7,431 nt of DNA from Sulfurovum sp. (GCA_027083995.1 JALWME010000024.1:1-7431), one strand, 5' to 3'. Shown: positions 1 through 7,013, counted from the first letter of the stretch. A program made the numbers and translations. The notes: generated by a model from the sequence alone, not told the origin.

Positions 1-1015
1 GGAAGAAACCATAAATTTCATCCATATACAGAAGTGTTTTGAGTGCAGAAGTACCAGATTGTCTACGCATCCACGCGATGTATTTGTTAAGCAGGAGTGT
101 TACAAAAAACATACGTTCATCATCATTTAAATGCGAGATGGAGAAGATGGCTACTTTTGCTTTACCATTTTCATCATAAAGCAGTTTTTGTATGTCTAAA
201 CTCTCTCCTTGTAACCAGAGAGAAAAAGAGGGACTTGCAAGAAGAGAGTTAAATTTTGTCGCCAACTTAAAACGTGCATCCTGTGGATAAAAGTCATCTA
301 AAGGCAAGACACCTATCTTTTTAAAGCTTGGCTTGATAATCTTGCCAATAAGGGTTTCAATACTCAAATCTTCATTGGCCAACCATGCTTTGGTAATGAT
401 TTGTGCAAGAAGTATATACTCTTTGGAGTCTAAAGGATCTGCAACAATCCCCACCAAAGAGAGCAGAGAGACCGTAGTGCTTTTGAGGTAAGAGGTAAAA
501 GTATCACTATCCTCCATCACTTCACCTGGAGGTGCGTCAAGCGATGACATCACATTGATAGCCACACCTGCAGAACTTCCTGGCGTATAAATTGTTTTTG
601 GTACTGCTTGAAGTTTGGCTGCACGTTCAGTACTTTGATCCCATGATTCTATGCCTTCTCTCCACATGTTTGCTGTCTTTTCTGCATACTCTGAGACATC
701 TTTCTCTTTGGCTTGGGCTTCATCTTTTACCCATGGTTCAAAATTTTTAGCAGAAAATGTACTGTCAACCAAGCAAAGGTTACCCATATCTCCTTTGGGG
801 TCTATAACAATGGAGGGAATATTGTCCAGTGCAGCTTCCTCTATGAGTCCTACGCCCAATCCTGTTTTACCAGAACCTGTCATACCTATAATGGCCGCAT
901 GGGTGGTGAAGTTTTTGTTTTTTAAAAGCGTCAATGCCTCTGTTGCTTCCATATTTTTTTTATCTATATCTTTGCCTAGATAAAATAGTCCTAATTTTTC
1001 ATATATTTCTTGCAT
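1..1015 (-). CDS. HerA/DUF87-family ATP-binding protein (DUF853-like), 3' part cut off by window edge
   Basis: The reading frame is open from an ATG at 1015 to the left edge, giving 338 codons without a stop. Directly visible are a Walker A motif at about residues 44-51 (GMTGSGKT), an 'IDPKGD' segment roughly 25 residues later that is typical of HerA-like and DUF853 ATPases, and a Walker B-like hydrophobic stretch ending in MDE, about five codons before the window ends. There is no signal peptide or membrane segment, so it should be cytoplasmic. Family members are hexameric P-loop ATPases of the FtsK/HerA superfamily. Some move DNA, but for this subgroup I know no established substrate. The start is supported by GAGAGG four bases upstream, inside the 23-base gap after the pseudopilin gene. 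It probably shares the transcript of the secretion genes; whether it takes part in secretion is unknown. The C-terminal half, including any arginine finger, is outside the window. Confidence 0.88.
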   Translation of the reverse strand, partial: MQEIYEKLGLFYLGKDIDKKNMEATEALTLLKNKNFTTHAAIIGMTGSGKTGLGVGLIEEAALDNIPSIVIDPKGDMGNLCLVDSTFSAKNFEPWVKDEAQAKEKDVSEYAEKTANMWREGIESWDQSTERAAKLQAVPKTIYTPGSSAGVAINVMSSLDAPPGEVMEDSDTFTSYLKSTTVSLLSLVGIVADPLDSKEYILLAQIITKAWLANEDLSIETLIGKIIKPSFKKIGVLPLDDFYPQDARFKLATKFNSLLASPSFSLWLQGESLDIQKLLYDENGKAKVAIFSISHLNDDERMFFVTLLLNKYIAWMRRQSGTSALKTLLYMDEIYGFF

Positions 1016-1019
1016 CTTA

Positions 1020-1025
1020 CCTCTC
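1020..1025 (-). promoter_or_regulatory. Ribosome binding site for the HerA-like ATPase gene
   Basis: GAGAGG lies four bases before the ATG at 1015, within a purine-rich 23-base gap (1016-1038). This is the longest non-coding stretch in the window. It holds no hairpin or T-run that would act as a terminator, which favours read-through from the secretion genes into the ATPase gene. Confidence 0.6.
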
Positions 1026-1038
1026 ACTTTCTTTTCTC

Positions 1039-1764
1039 TTATGGTATTTGTCTTGTTGGAGTAACTCGTTTAGGTCCTGTATCTTCTCCTCTTCTAGGAG
1101 ATTTTGTTTTTGTCTTGCTTTGTCCCCTTCTTTTCTTAGGTGCAGGGACAACTGTTCCATCAGGTAAAATTTTAGAACCGTCTTTAAATATTTGTGTACC
1201 ATCTTTAAGAACTTTACGTCCATCACGCATAATTTTAGTACCATCAGCCAATACTTCCAGCACAGGATTGGTAATGCCCTGTACCATAAAACTAATGGGG
1301 TCTTGTCCTTTTTGTTGTATGAGTACAAGTACTTTATCTTTTTGCTGATAAACGTCAAATATCTCTACTCCTGTCATCACTTTATCTACTTCAACTCTAT
1401 CTTCCGATTTTAATGGTATGGCGTAACTATGTCCTTCTATACGTGCCAGAGTATTTTTATCTTTTAGTATGACCCAGCAAACTTTTGCTATGGGCAGATT
1501 GTAAAGCGAATTTTTAGTCTCCTCTATACAAAGTCGTGTAAATTCATCCTTTTTGATGACAAGGTTGCCATCTGAACTTAAGATATCCAAGAAAAGTACT
1601 TTGGTGGCTTTGGTAATTTGTTTAGATTTTTCGAGCGATACCAAAAGATGCTCATTTGAGTTACGCATCATCTCAATTACTGAAAACAGTGGCACTATCA
1701 TCATGCCCAACAACGCAATAGAGATAAGAACTTCAATAAGTGTAAATGCTTTACGGTTTTGCAT
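1039..1764 (-). CDS. Type IV pilin-like minor pseudopilin (GspJ/GspI-like) with DG-repeat and basic C-terminal tail
   Basis: This 241-residue protein begins with a class III (prepilin) signal: a short basic leader MQNRKA, then FTLIEVLIS, with the conserved Glu at position +5 of the mature chain (E11) and a hydrophobic helix to about residue 30. The residue before the cleavage point is Ala6 instead of the more common Gly. After processing by a prepilin peptidase it would join the periplasmic pseudopilus of the type II system. Residues 31-165 look like a minor-pseudopilin globular domain; an LFLDI segment near residue 59 and the strands at 133-163 suggest GspJ best, but GspI is possible. Residues 172-206 form five heptads with a 'DG' core, and residues 207-241 form a basic tail with 12 Lys/Arg against 2 acidic residues. 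Neither is usual for this family. The start lies five bases after the gspE stop, with only a weak GGACG ribosome site, so translation is probably coupled to gspE. Confidence 0.85.
   Translation of the reverse strand: MQNRKAFTLIEVLISIALLGMMIVPLFSVIEMMRNSNEHLLVSLEKSKQITKATKVLFLDILSSDGNLVIKKDEFTRLCIEETKNSLYNLPIAKVCWVILKDKNTLARIEGHSYAIPLKSEDRVEVDKVMTGVEIFDVYQQKDKVLVLIQQKGQDPISFMVQGITNPVLEVLADGTKIMRDGRKVLKDGTQIFKDGSKILPDGTVVPAPKKRRGQSKTKTKSPRRGEDTGPKRVTPTRQIP
1147..1251 (-). repeat. Five tandem 21-base units encoding xxDGxxI/V heptads
   Basis: Within the pseudopilin gene, residues 172-206 split exactly into five units of seven residues. DG recurs at 174-175, 181-182, 188-189, 195-196 and 202-203; an Ile or Val closes each unit (178, 185, 192, 199, 206); and a Leu, Met or Phe opens it. 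At DNA level the 21-base units are related but differ at many third positions (GAT/GAC, GGT/GGA, several Lys and Ile codons). This suggests an old duplication held by selection on the protein, not a recent slippage product. The pattern of turn plus alternating hydrophobic residues suggests short beta strands joined by DG turns. Confidence 0.85.
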
Positions 1765-1769
1765 AAATA

Positions 1770-3281
1770 CTAACCGTCCATAATCCCGACACGTACTGCT
1801 TCTTCGTAAGAGGTAGTACCTTCTATCATCATGCTTCTTAACTTGTCTGCTATGGTGAGCATGCCCCGCTTTTTCATGGCTTCGCGTACTTGATGATCGT
1901 TAAACCCATCTTTCATCATCTCTTTCACCTCATCATCAATGACGAACAGTTCACCGATAGCCTGCCTGCCTTTGTAGCCTGTAAAATCACAGACCTTACA
2001 GCCCACAGGCTTAAAGTAGAGCTTCTCTTTCTCAAGCGCCAACTCATCACATGTTGCAGGTGCCAGCTTGGTCTCTGCCTTACATTCTACACAAAGTTTA
2101 CGTGCAAGTCTTTGTGCAAGAACCCCCAAAAGGGTTGAAGAGATGAGAAAGCCTTCGATGCCCATATCCATCAGACGCGAAAGTGCCGATGTAGAATCAT
2201 TGGTATGAAGTGTAGAAAGTAGCAGGTGTCCTGTGAGTGCAGAACGTAGTCCTATCTCTGCTGTCTCCTGATCTCTCATTTCCCCTATCATGATAATATC
2301 TGGATCTTGCCGAAGGATAGAACGCAATCCAGCAGAAAAAGTGAGTCCTACTTTTGTATTGACTTGTATTTGAGAAATATTGTCTGCATTATACTCTACC
2401 GGGTCTTCCACTGTTAAGATATTTTTATCTGGGGTTGCCACATGCTGCAAACAGGCATGCAATGTTGTAGACTTACCTGAGCCTGTAGGACCAGTAACCA
2501 GTATCATGCCATGTGCATGGTTAAGCAATTTATATAAATCTTGTGTGATATCTTCTGTAAAACCTAATGATTCGAGCGTAGGTATATGTTCCGACTGAGA
2601 GAGGATCCTCATCACAACCCGTTCTCCATGGTAAGTAGGCAATATAGAGACCCTTACATCAATATTTTTACCAGAGATACTCAACTGTGTACGACCATCT
2701 TGGGGGACTCTTTTTTCTGAGATATCAAGATTTGAGATAACCTTAATACGGTTAATCACCAATGATGTGATACTTTTATCTAAATCGAGGTGCTTTTTCA
2801 ATGCACCATCCATACGTAGGCGTACCTCACCTTTTCGTTCTCCACTCTCTATATGTATATCACTTGCCCCTTTTTGAAGGGCTTGAAAAAATAGAGAGTT
2901 TACAAGCTTGATAATAGGTGCTGACTCTTCACTGGAAAGAAGATCTTGTGAGTTACGGATAAACTCTAAAAGATCAGATTCTACTTCTATAAGCTCATCT
3001 GAAGTAGTTGACATCTCTTCGAAGTCTGAACCAGTCTGAATCTCTAAAAACTTGTTCTTTAGTCTTTCAAAACTCTCACTGTCTACAATACTTACAGGAT
3101 AGTCTAAAGAGAGTTTAGAAAAGTAGTTAAGTGCCTCACCCAATGTAGCTTCTTCTACGATACATGTTTTTACACCGTCTATTTCACTAAAGAGTAAAGC
3201 GTGCTTTGTAGCAAGCTTGTGGTTTATCTCTTCTTCCCATAAAGGCTCGAGATTGACATCCTGGAGACGAGGAAAATACAT
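1770..3281 (-). CDS. gspE: Type II secretion system ATPase GspE
   Basis: This cytoplasmic hexameric ATPase powers pseudopilus assembly in type II secretion. The 503 residues are a typical full length for the family. Motifs are complete: ASDIHIE at 139-145 at the start of the N2E-type domain, Walker A GPTGSGKST at 264-272 (Lys270), Asp box VEDPVEY at 291-297, Walker B with IIMIGEMRD and catalytic Glu334, and His box STLHTND at 356-362. The tetracysteine zinc site of GspE is present as C397-x2-C400 and C428-x2-C431; this, and the gspC/gspD neighbours, argue for GspE over a pilus PilB. The N-terminal ~120 residues should bind the GspL cytoplasmic domain. The ATG follows the gspD stop by two bases, and its ribosome site GGAGGAG is made of the last gspD codons. 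No residue appears missing or altered. Confidence 0.96.
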   Translation of the reverse strand: MYFPRLQDVNLEPLWEEEINHKLATKHALLFSEIDGVKTCIVEEATLGEALNYFSKLSLDYPVSIVDSESFERLKNKFLEIQTGSDFEEMSTTSDELIEVESDLLEFIRNSQDLLSSEESAPIIKLVNSLFFQALQKGASDIHIESGERKGEVRLRMDGALKKHLDLDKSITSLVINRIKVISNLDISEKRVPQDGRTQLSISGKNIDVRVSILPTYHGERVVMRILSQSEHIPTLESLGFTEDITQDLYKLLNHAHGMILVTGPTGSGKSTTLHACLQHVATPDKNILTVEDPVEYNADNISQIQVNTKVGLTFSAGLRSILRQDPDIIMIGEMRDQETAEIGLRSALTGHLLLSTLHTNDSTSALSRLMDMGIEGFLISSTLLGVLAQRLARKLCVECKAETKLAPATCDELALEKEKLYFKPVGCKVCDFTGYKGRQAIGELFVIDDEVKEMMKDGFNDHQVREAMKKRGMLTIADKLRSMMIEGTTSYEEAVRVGIMDG

Positions 3282-3283
3282 CC

Positions 3284-5281
3284 CTACTCCTCCTCTAAAA
3301 TATCAAGGTTATGTACATTTGCACGTACTTGCTTTCGACGTATACGTTTACTTGCCTGAACTGTTTTTGTCGATCTTTCTACATAGTCTGAATCTATTCC
3401 TGACTCCAGTCCACGTCTAACCATGGAGTTATACTTGGTTTGTATATTTTCAAGTTCCATCAATGCGGCACGAAGACGCTGCAAATCACCACTTTTTCTT
3501 ACAATGTATGGTGTAAGATAGATAACAACATTCACTTGGCTCTCTAGGTCTGCATCCGAACGGAACAATCTACCTAGTACAGGAATTTCACCAAGTATTG
3601 GTACTTTTGTTGAGTTTTTACCCCCAGAACTTTTGATAAGCCCACCTAAGATAATAGTCTCTCCATTGTTCACGATAGCATTGGTTGTAACTTTACGTTT
3701 AGTGGTAGTTGGTCTGTCTGCAGCAGCAGAAGAGCCTGGTAGAATATCTTCTATCTCCGCTTCCACCTCAAGAGTCACCTTGTTGTTACTCGAGAGTCTT
3801 GGTTTTACTTTAAGGGTAATCCCTATATCTTCTCTGGAGTAGTTGTTGATGATATTTCCTTGCCCCTGTGTAGACTGCTGCGCTTGTGTTAAAATGGACT
3901 GCGTTTGTCCTACTTGAATAGTGGCTTCTTTGTTGTTGGTACACAACACAGAAGGTTCAGATAAAATTTGTGCTGCTCCACCCTGTTTTAACAAATCTAA
4001 TTTTGCCCCTAATGCAAATACTTGAGAAATACCATTATCAAACTGAAATGGTCTTTCGTTGGTTGTAAAAGCATTACCGTTTTGATCAAATCTTGTAGTT
4101 TGGTTATTTAAAAATCCTAATAAATTTTGAGATATATTCAATGAAGATGCCCCAAGGTTTGCAGCTGCAGAGAATAGTCCACTAGAAGTAATCTTTCCCC
4201 CTTCAAAACCATATTTCATTCCTAGTTGTTCGGCAAGATTTGTATTGACCTCAATAATACGGGCTTTGACATATACTTGTGCTTGCGGGACATCTATTTT
4301 CATGACGGTTTTACGTATATTTTTTATCTGCTCACCCGTAGCAAGAATAATAAGAGAATTTCTTTCAAGGTCTGAGACCACCATCGCTTTACTTGGTGGT
4401 TTTCCACCTTTTTTAGGCCGCTTTACTGCTACAGAGTTCATCTGGGAGACAAGTTTACCCAGTATCTTTTCCATCTCTTCTACATTGGAGTTTTTTAAGG
4501 GAATCACGTACATTTTTTGTGTTTGGTCTTCACCTTGTATATCAAGTTGTTTGATATAACGTATCATACGGTTATTGTTTTCAGCCTTTCCTACCAAAAT
4601 GATAGAGTTTGTCGCCTCATCTTTAAAAACATCTACTTTTTCACTTTCTATAGTCTGAGGAAAAAGCTTTTTAGACATCGCTTGAGCATTGGTAAAAACA
4701 TCTTTTACTGTAGAATTTTGTAAACGTACAATCGTAGATTTTTTATCCCCTCTCTCCTCTACAGCTTTAATGACTTTAGAGATAGCACGTAGCGTTCTTG
4801 GGTTTGCCGTAATTGCCAAAACATTGTTTTCTTTAAAAGAGATAACCTTGGCACTTTTATGTAACAATGGTTTTATTTTAGCACGTATGACAGCGGCATT
4901 GGAATTTTTTAAAGGAAACATAACTGTCTTCATGGTGTCTCCATCTATACTAGAACCTACGTCTAATCCTTCTCCTGCTGCATTTGCTGACTTGACTACT
5001 TTGTAGTACTCGCCCTGATCAATAAGTGACAGTCCTTTGCCTCCCAATATAGAGTTCGCCAGTGGCAAGAGTGAAGACTTTTTAATAGGTGTCGTCGAGA
5101 CAAAATTAATCTTGCCTTTGATTTCACTCTCGATAAGTATATTTTTTTTCGTAATCTTAGAAACCATCTCTATAAAGTCTTTGACACTAAGGTCTCTAAA
5201 ATTGACATCTACCTTCTCTTCAGCATGTAGGCCTGTAGAGAGTACAAGTAAAGTACTCAACACTATTTTAGTTAATTTCAT
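3284..5281 (-). CDS. gspD: Type II secretion system secretin GspD
   Basis: This is the outer-membrane channel of the type II system. The 665 residues are normal length. A Sec signal peptide covers residues 1-20, with probable cleavage after LHA. Domains in order: N0 at about 24-95, N1 at about 115-175, N2 at about 182-250, N3 at about 255-335, and the secretin barrel at about 420-595. Secretin signatures seen are SEPSVLCTNN at 441-450, the gate-loop region around 459-484 leading into REDIGITLKV, and the hallmark VPILGEIPVLGRLF at 560-573. The N3 domain carries a Lys-rich loop at about 288-299. The last 65 residues are basic and acidic by turns and match the position of the S domain that binds a pilotin; no pilotin gene is visible here. 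The start overlaps the 3' end of the gspC-like gene by 14 bases, with GGAG seven bases upstream. Secreted substrates cannot be deduced from the window. Confidence 0.97.
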   Translation of the reverse strand: MKLTKIVLSTLLVLSTGLHAEEKVDVNFRDLSVKDFIEMVSKITKKNILIESEIKGKINFVSTTPIKKSSLLPLANSILGGKGLSLIDQGEYYKVVKSANAAGEGLDVGSSIDGDTMKTVMFPLKNSNAAVIRAKIKPLLHKSAKVISFKENNVLAITANPRTLRAISKVIKAVEERGDKKSTIVRLQNSTVKDVFTNAQAMSKKLFPQTIESEKVDVFKDEATNSIILVGKAENNNRMIRYIKQLDIQGEDQTQKMYVIPLKNSNVEEMEKILGKLVSQMNSVAVKRPKKGGKPPSKAMVVSDLERNSLIILATGEQIKNIRKTVMKIDVPQAQVYVKARIIEVNTNLAEQLGMKYGFEGGKITSSGLFSAAANLGASSLNISQNLLGFLNNQTTRFDQNGNAFTTNERPFQFDNGISQVFALGAKLDLLKQGGAAQILSEPSVLCTNNKEATIQVGQTQSILTQAQQSTQGQGNIINNYSREDIGITLKVKPRLSSNNKVTLEVEAEIEDILPGSSAAADRPTTTKRKVTTNAIVNNGETIILGGLIKSSGGKNSTKVPILGEIPVLGRLFRSDADLESQVNVVIYLTPYIVRKSGDLQRLRAALMELENIQTKYNSMVRRGLESGIDSDYVERSTKTVQASKRIRRKQVRANVHNLDILEEE
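3287..3293 (-). promoter_or_regulatory. Strong ribosome binding site of gspE inside the gspD 3' end
   Basis: GGAGGAG lies five bases before the gspE ATG at 3281 and is formed by codons of the glutamate-rich C-terminus of GspD. It is the best match to the anti-Shine-Dalgarno sequence in the window and fixes the gspE start. Its position implies that ribosomes ending gspD can reinitiate directly on gspE. Confidence 0.75.
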
Positions 5282-6125
5282 ATTCTAACTCCATTTCTTC
5301 TTTACCTCTTTGGATGACCAAAGTAAGGTTATCTATATTTTGAATGTTTTTATACACACCGAATGCTGCATTATAGCTATTTATCTCTTGTCCATTGATG
5401 GACTTGATGACATCGCCACGCCTTATGTCAAGTTTTGCAAAAGGTGAATCTTTTCGCACAAACGTAATGCGAAAACCTGCCAAATCCTTGCCATTTTTTA
5501 TTTCTGCTATGCCTATATTCTTGTAAATATCTTCCATGTTCTGGGCATAGTGTTTCAGCAATGAACGGTCGATGATTTTATGGTCACCTGCATCAGTGAC
5601 ATCCCCTGTCTCTTTTTTAGGTGCCTGACTCACTTTTTCAAGAATAGTTTTTTTACTTGATTTTTTGCTGCCTGATTTACTACTTGTCTTGCTTTTAAGA
5701 AGCATTACTTTATAGGTTTTGGACTTCTTGGAAAATGTAGCGAAGTTATTGCCTGCACCCACAAGGACAAAGCCGTTAATCTCATCACCTCGTGAAAGTA
5801 CTTTGGTTTTAGACTTATGTTCTATGGTCACCACTGTGATGTCTGATGCATTATATATCGCCAAAAGTTTTATATCTTTGATGCTTCCTGATGTCTGTTG
5901 AACAGGTTTTTTAGTAGGTTTTATGATTGTTGGGGCTTCTGCTTTGTTAGGGGTCAGTTTAACTCTATAGTAAAGGGGCTTTGCACCATTTTGTGCTACC
6001 TGGTCTACCCCGCTTACAGGAAGCCACAGTATCTGGACAACAAACCATACAATTTTTACCAGCAGCAAAAGAGCCAAAAGTGCTAAAATAGTTTTAAAAA
6101 TATCTGGTTTAAAAAGATGTTTCAT
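5268..6125 (-). CDS. gspC: GspC-like type II secretion protein with HR and PDZ domains
   Basis: GspC links the inner-membrane platform to the secretin by binding the N0 domain of GspD, and its PDZ domain helps select substrates. In this 285-residue protein there is a short cytoplasmic N-terminus, one membrane helix at about residues 11-36, and a Pro/Lys-rich periplasmic stretch to about 80. An HR-type beta domain follows at about 80-143, with the family-style segments LLAIYNASD and VLSRGDEINGFVL. A Ser/Lys-rich linker occupies about 144-170. A PDZ domain lies at about 200-283, with FRITFVRKDSPFAKLDIRRGD followed by INGQEINS. The domain order and position directly before gspD fit GspC well. 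The start has AAGGA seven bases upstream and overlaps the preceding gene by 17 bases. The alternative of a generic PDZ protein is unlikely in this context. Confidence 0.88.
   Translation of the reverse strand: MKHLFKPDIFKTILALLALLLLVKIVWFVVQILWLPVSGVDQVAQNGAKPLYYRVKLTPNKAEAPTIIKPTKKPVQQTSGSIKDIKLLAIYNASDITVVTIEHKSKTKVLSRGDEINGFVLVGAGNNFATFSKKSKTYKVMLLKSKTSSKSGSKKSSKKTILEKVSQAPKKETGDVTDAGDHKIIDRSLLKHYAQNMEDIYKNIGIAEIKNGKDLAGFRITFVRKDSPFAKLDIRRGDVIKSINGQEINSYNAAFGVYKNIQNIDNLTLVIQRGKEEMELEYEIN
5289..5292 (-). promoter_or_regulatory. Ribosome binding site of gspD inside the gspC-like gene
   Basis: GGAG sits seven bases before the gspD ATG at 5281 and is part of the Met-Glu-Leu codons near the end of the GspC-like protein. 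With the 14-base overlap it supports coupled translation of GspC and GspD, which interact physically in known systems. Confidence 0.6.
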
Positions 6126-6624
6126 AGTACCATCCTTTTTTATCTTTTTTAAGTTTGGACTGCAGGTCTGCTATGGCTTTGGTGTCATTAAAATCTAAAC
6201 GTAATCTTTTTTCAAGCAAATAGATATCTCCTTCTAGCCCAGCAAAAGAACCCTCTGCTTCTACATGTATGACTGGCGCAGACCAGATGGCATGCGTGAG
6301 CTTAGCATGTTCTGTTTGGGTTGGAGCCATCGCTTTGAGCGATTCATCCAGCATGAGATTGTCTAGCTCTACCTTGCTGTAAAACAAAAGTGTAAAAAGT
6401 TTTACCTCTTCTATGCTTGCTAGCTTAATACCCTTGACATAAACATCCAACCCCTGTAAATTTAAGGTGAACCAGCCCTCCTGAATACTTTTTTCATTAA
6501 TCTTTATATTATATTTTGCAAGCTCTTGCTCTAGCTTGTAGTAGAGTGCCTGCTTTGGCATAAATACAAAAAGAGCAAACCAAAACACTGCCAATGCTAT
6601 GAAAATCTTTTTTACCATTTGCAT
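6109..6624 (-). CDS. Short GspN-like bitopic inner-membrane protein
   Basis: The 171-residue product has a two-lysine N-terminus, one membrane helix at about residues 6-23 and a periplasmic domain of about 145 residues rich in predicted beta strands. The domain has GspN-like wording: an aromatic/Pro exit from the helix (FMPKQALYYKLEQ), then a strand pair around WFTLNLQGLDVYVKGIKL at 51-68 and VELDNLML at 85-92. GspN is an accessory component found in only some type II systems, and its role is poorly defined. The usual length is nearer 250 residues, so this copy is short. Location between the GspM-like and GspC-like genes supports the call. The first ATG (6624) is preferred over a second in-frame ATG at 6618 because GTGGAG lies five bases before the former and eleven before the latter. 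It overlaps the upstream gene by 13 bases and the downstream one by 17. The assignment rests on topology, context and weak resemblance. Confidence 0.7.
   Translation of the reverse strand: MQMVKKIFIALAVFWFALFVFMPKQALYYKLEQELAKYNIKINEKSIQEGWFTLNLQGLDVYVKGIKLASIEEVKLFTLLFYSKVELDNLMLDESLKAMAPTQTEHAKLTHAIWSAPVIHVEAEGSFAGLEGDIYLLEKRLRLDFNDTKAIADLQSKLKKDKKGWYYETSF
6133..6137 (-). promoter_or_regulatory. Ribosome binding site of the gspC-like gene
   Basis: AAGGA seven bases before the ATG at 6125, lying inside the 3' end of the GspN-like gene. It supports the chosen GspC start, which places the membrane helix right at the N-terminus as expected. Confidence 0.55.
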
Positions 6625-7013
6625 TTGAACTCCACATTATAGGTTGTGCCTATTTTTTGTACATCCAAAAGACCTATCTCGACAGGTAGATTTAAAATCT
6701 TAGTGATGAGCCTATTGAGTTCATTTGTCCCAAGTCCTGTATAGGTGGCTATGACTTTTTTACTCTTTTTGCTCCACTTTACCTTTGCTGCAGGTATGAG
6801 TGTTTTTAAGCTATCTATTTTTTTACCTGTTTTTTTGTCTGCCCATACTTTCTTTAGAGCGATGAGTTCTTTAAGTTCGCCTAAAGATTGCTCTACTGCT
6901 TGAGCTTGTGTTGCTTGTGTTGTTGCTTGGTTGTGCTTGTAGATATATGCACCAAGCATCAGTACAAAAGCGATAAGGGCTATAAGTTCGTTTTGGTATT
7001 GTCTCCAATTCAT
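6612..7013 (-). CDS. GspM-like small bitopic inner-membrane protein
   Basis: The 133-residue protein has a short cytoplasmic start, one membrane helix at about residues 9-25, a Gln/Ala/Thr-rich helical segment at about 28-55 likely to form a coiled coil, and a C-terminal domain at about 75-133 with a strand-helix-strand-strand pattern that would suit the ferredoxin-like fold of GspM. GspM pairs with GspL in the inner-membrane platform and stabilises it. The length is below the usual 150-170 residues. Sequence similarity in this family is always weak, so the call depends on topology and on the place between a GspL-like and a GspN-like gene. Its ATG shares four bases with the upstream stop codon (ATGA), and GAGGGG lies five bases before it. 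Confidence 0.72.
   Translation of the reverse strand: MNWRQYQNELIALIAFVLMLGAYIYKHNQATTQATQAQAVEQSLGELKELIALKKVWADKKTGKKIDSLKTLIPAAKVKWSKKSKKVIATYTGLGTNELNRLITKILNLPVEIGLLDVQKIGTTYNVEFKCKW
6630..6635 (-). promoter_or_regulatory. Ribosome binding site that decides the GspN-like start
   Basis: GTGGAG precedes the ATG at 6624 by five bases; the alternative ATG at 6618 would have a poor eleven-base spacing. It lies within the last codons of the GspM-like gene. Confidence 0.6.

Noticed and set aside
1016..1038. Possible terminator or promoter between the pseudopilin and ATPase genes
   Set aside because: Only 23 purine-rich bases, with no inverted repeat, no T-run and no -10/-35 pattern; a ribosome binding site explains it.
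1017..1358. A 113-codon minus-strand open frame overlapping the end of the pseudopilin gene and stopping just before the ATPase start
   Set aside because: It runs in another frame of the 21-base repeat region, so its apparent internal repetition is only the shadow of the DG heptads. It has no ribosome site and no recognisable domain.
651..1358. Several overlapping plus-strand open frames of 70-112 codons opposite the ATPase and pseudopilin genes
   Set aside because: They lie antisense to well-supported genes, show no domain or ribosome site, and have the Ser/Phe/Cys-rich composition typical of antisense frames of lysine-rich genes.
1770..3281. Reading of gspE as a pilus extension ATPase PilB
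   Set aside because: The length, the tetracysteine spacing and above all the GspC and GspD neighbours fit GspE better.
5142..5149. A run of eight A on the coding strand early in gspD, and a similar A8 run at 954-961 in the ATPase gene, as possible phase-variation tracts
   Set aside because: Both are Lys-Lys-Asn codons in intact frames, and runs of eight A are expected by chance in AT-rich, lysine-rich genes. Nothing shows length variation.
4245..5288. Plus-strand open frames of 68-105 codons opposite gspD
   Set aside because: Antisense shadows of a complete secretin gene; no independent coding evidence.
6895..6940. Low-complexity stretch encoding Gln/Ala/Thr repeats in the GspM-like gene, considered as a tandem repeat
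   Set aside because: The units are irregular and very short; a coiled-coil segment after a membrane helix is an adequate explanation.
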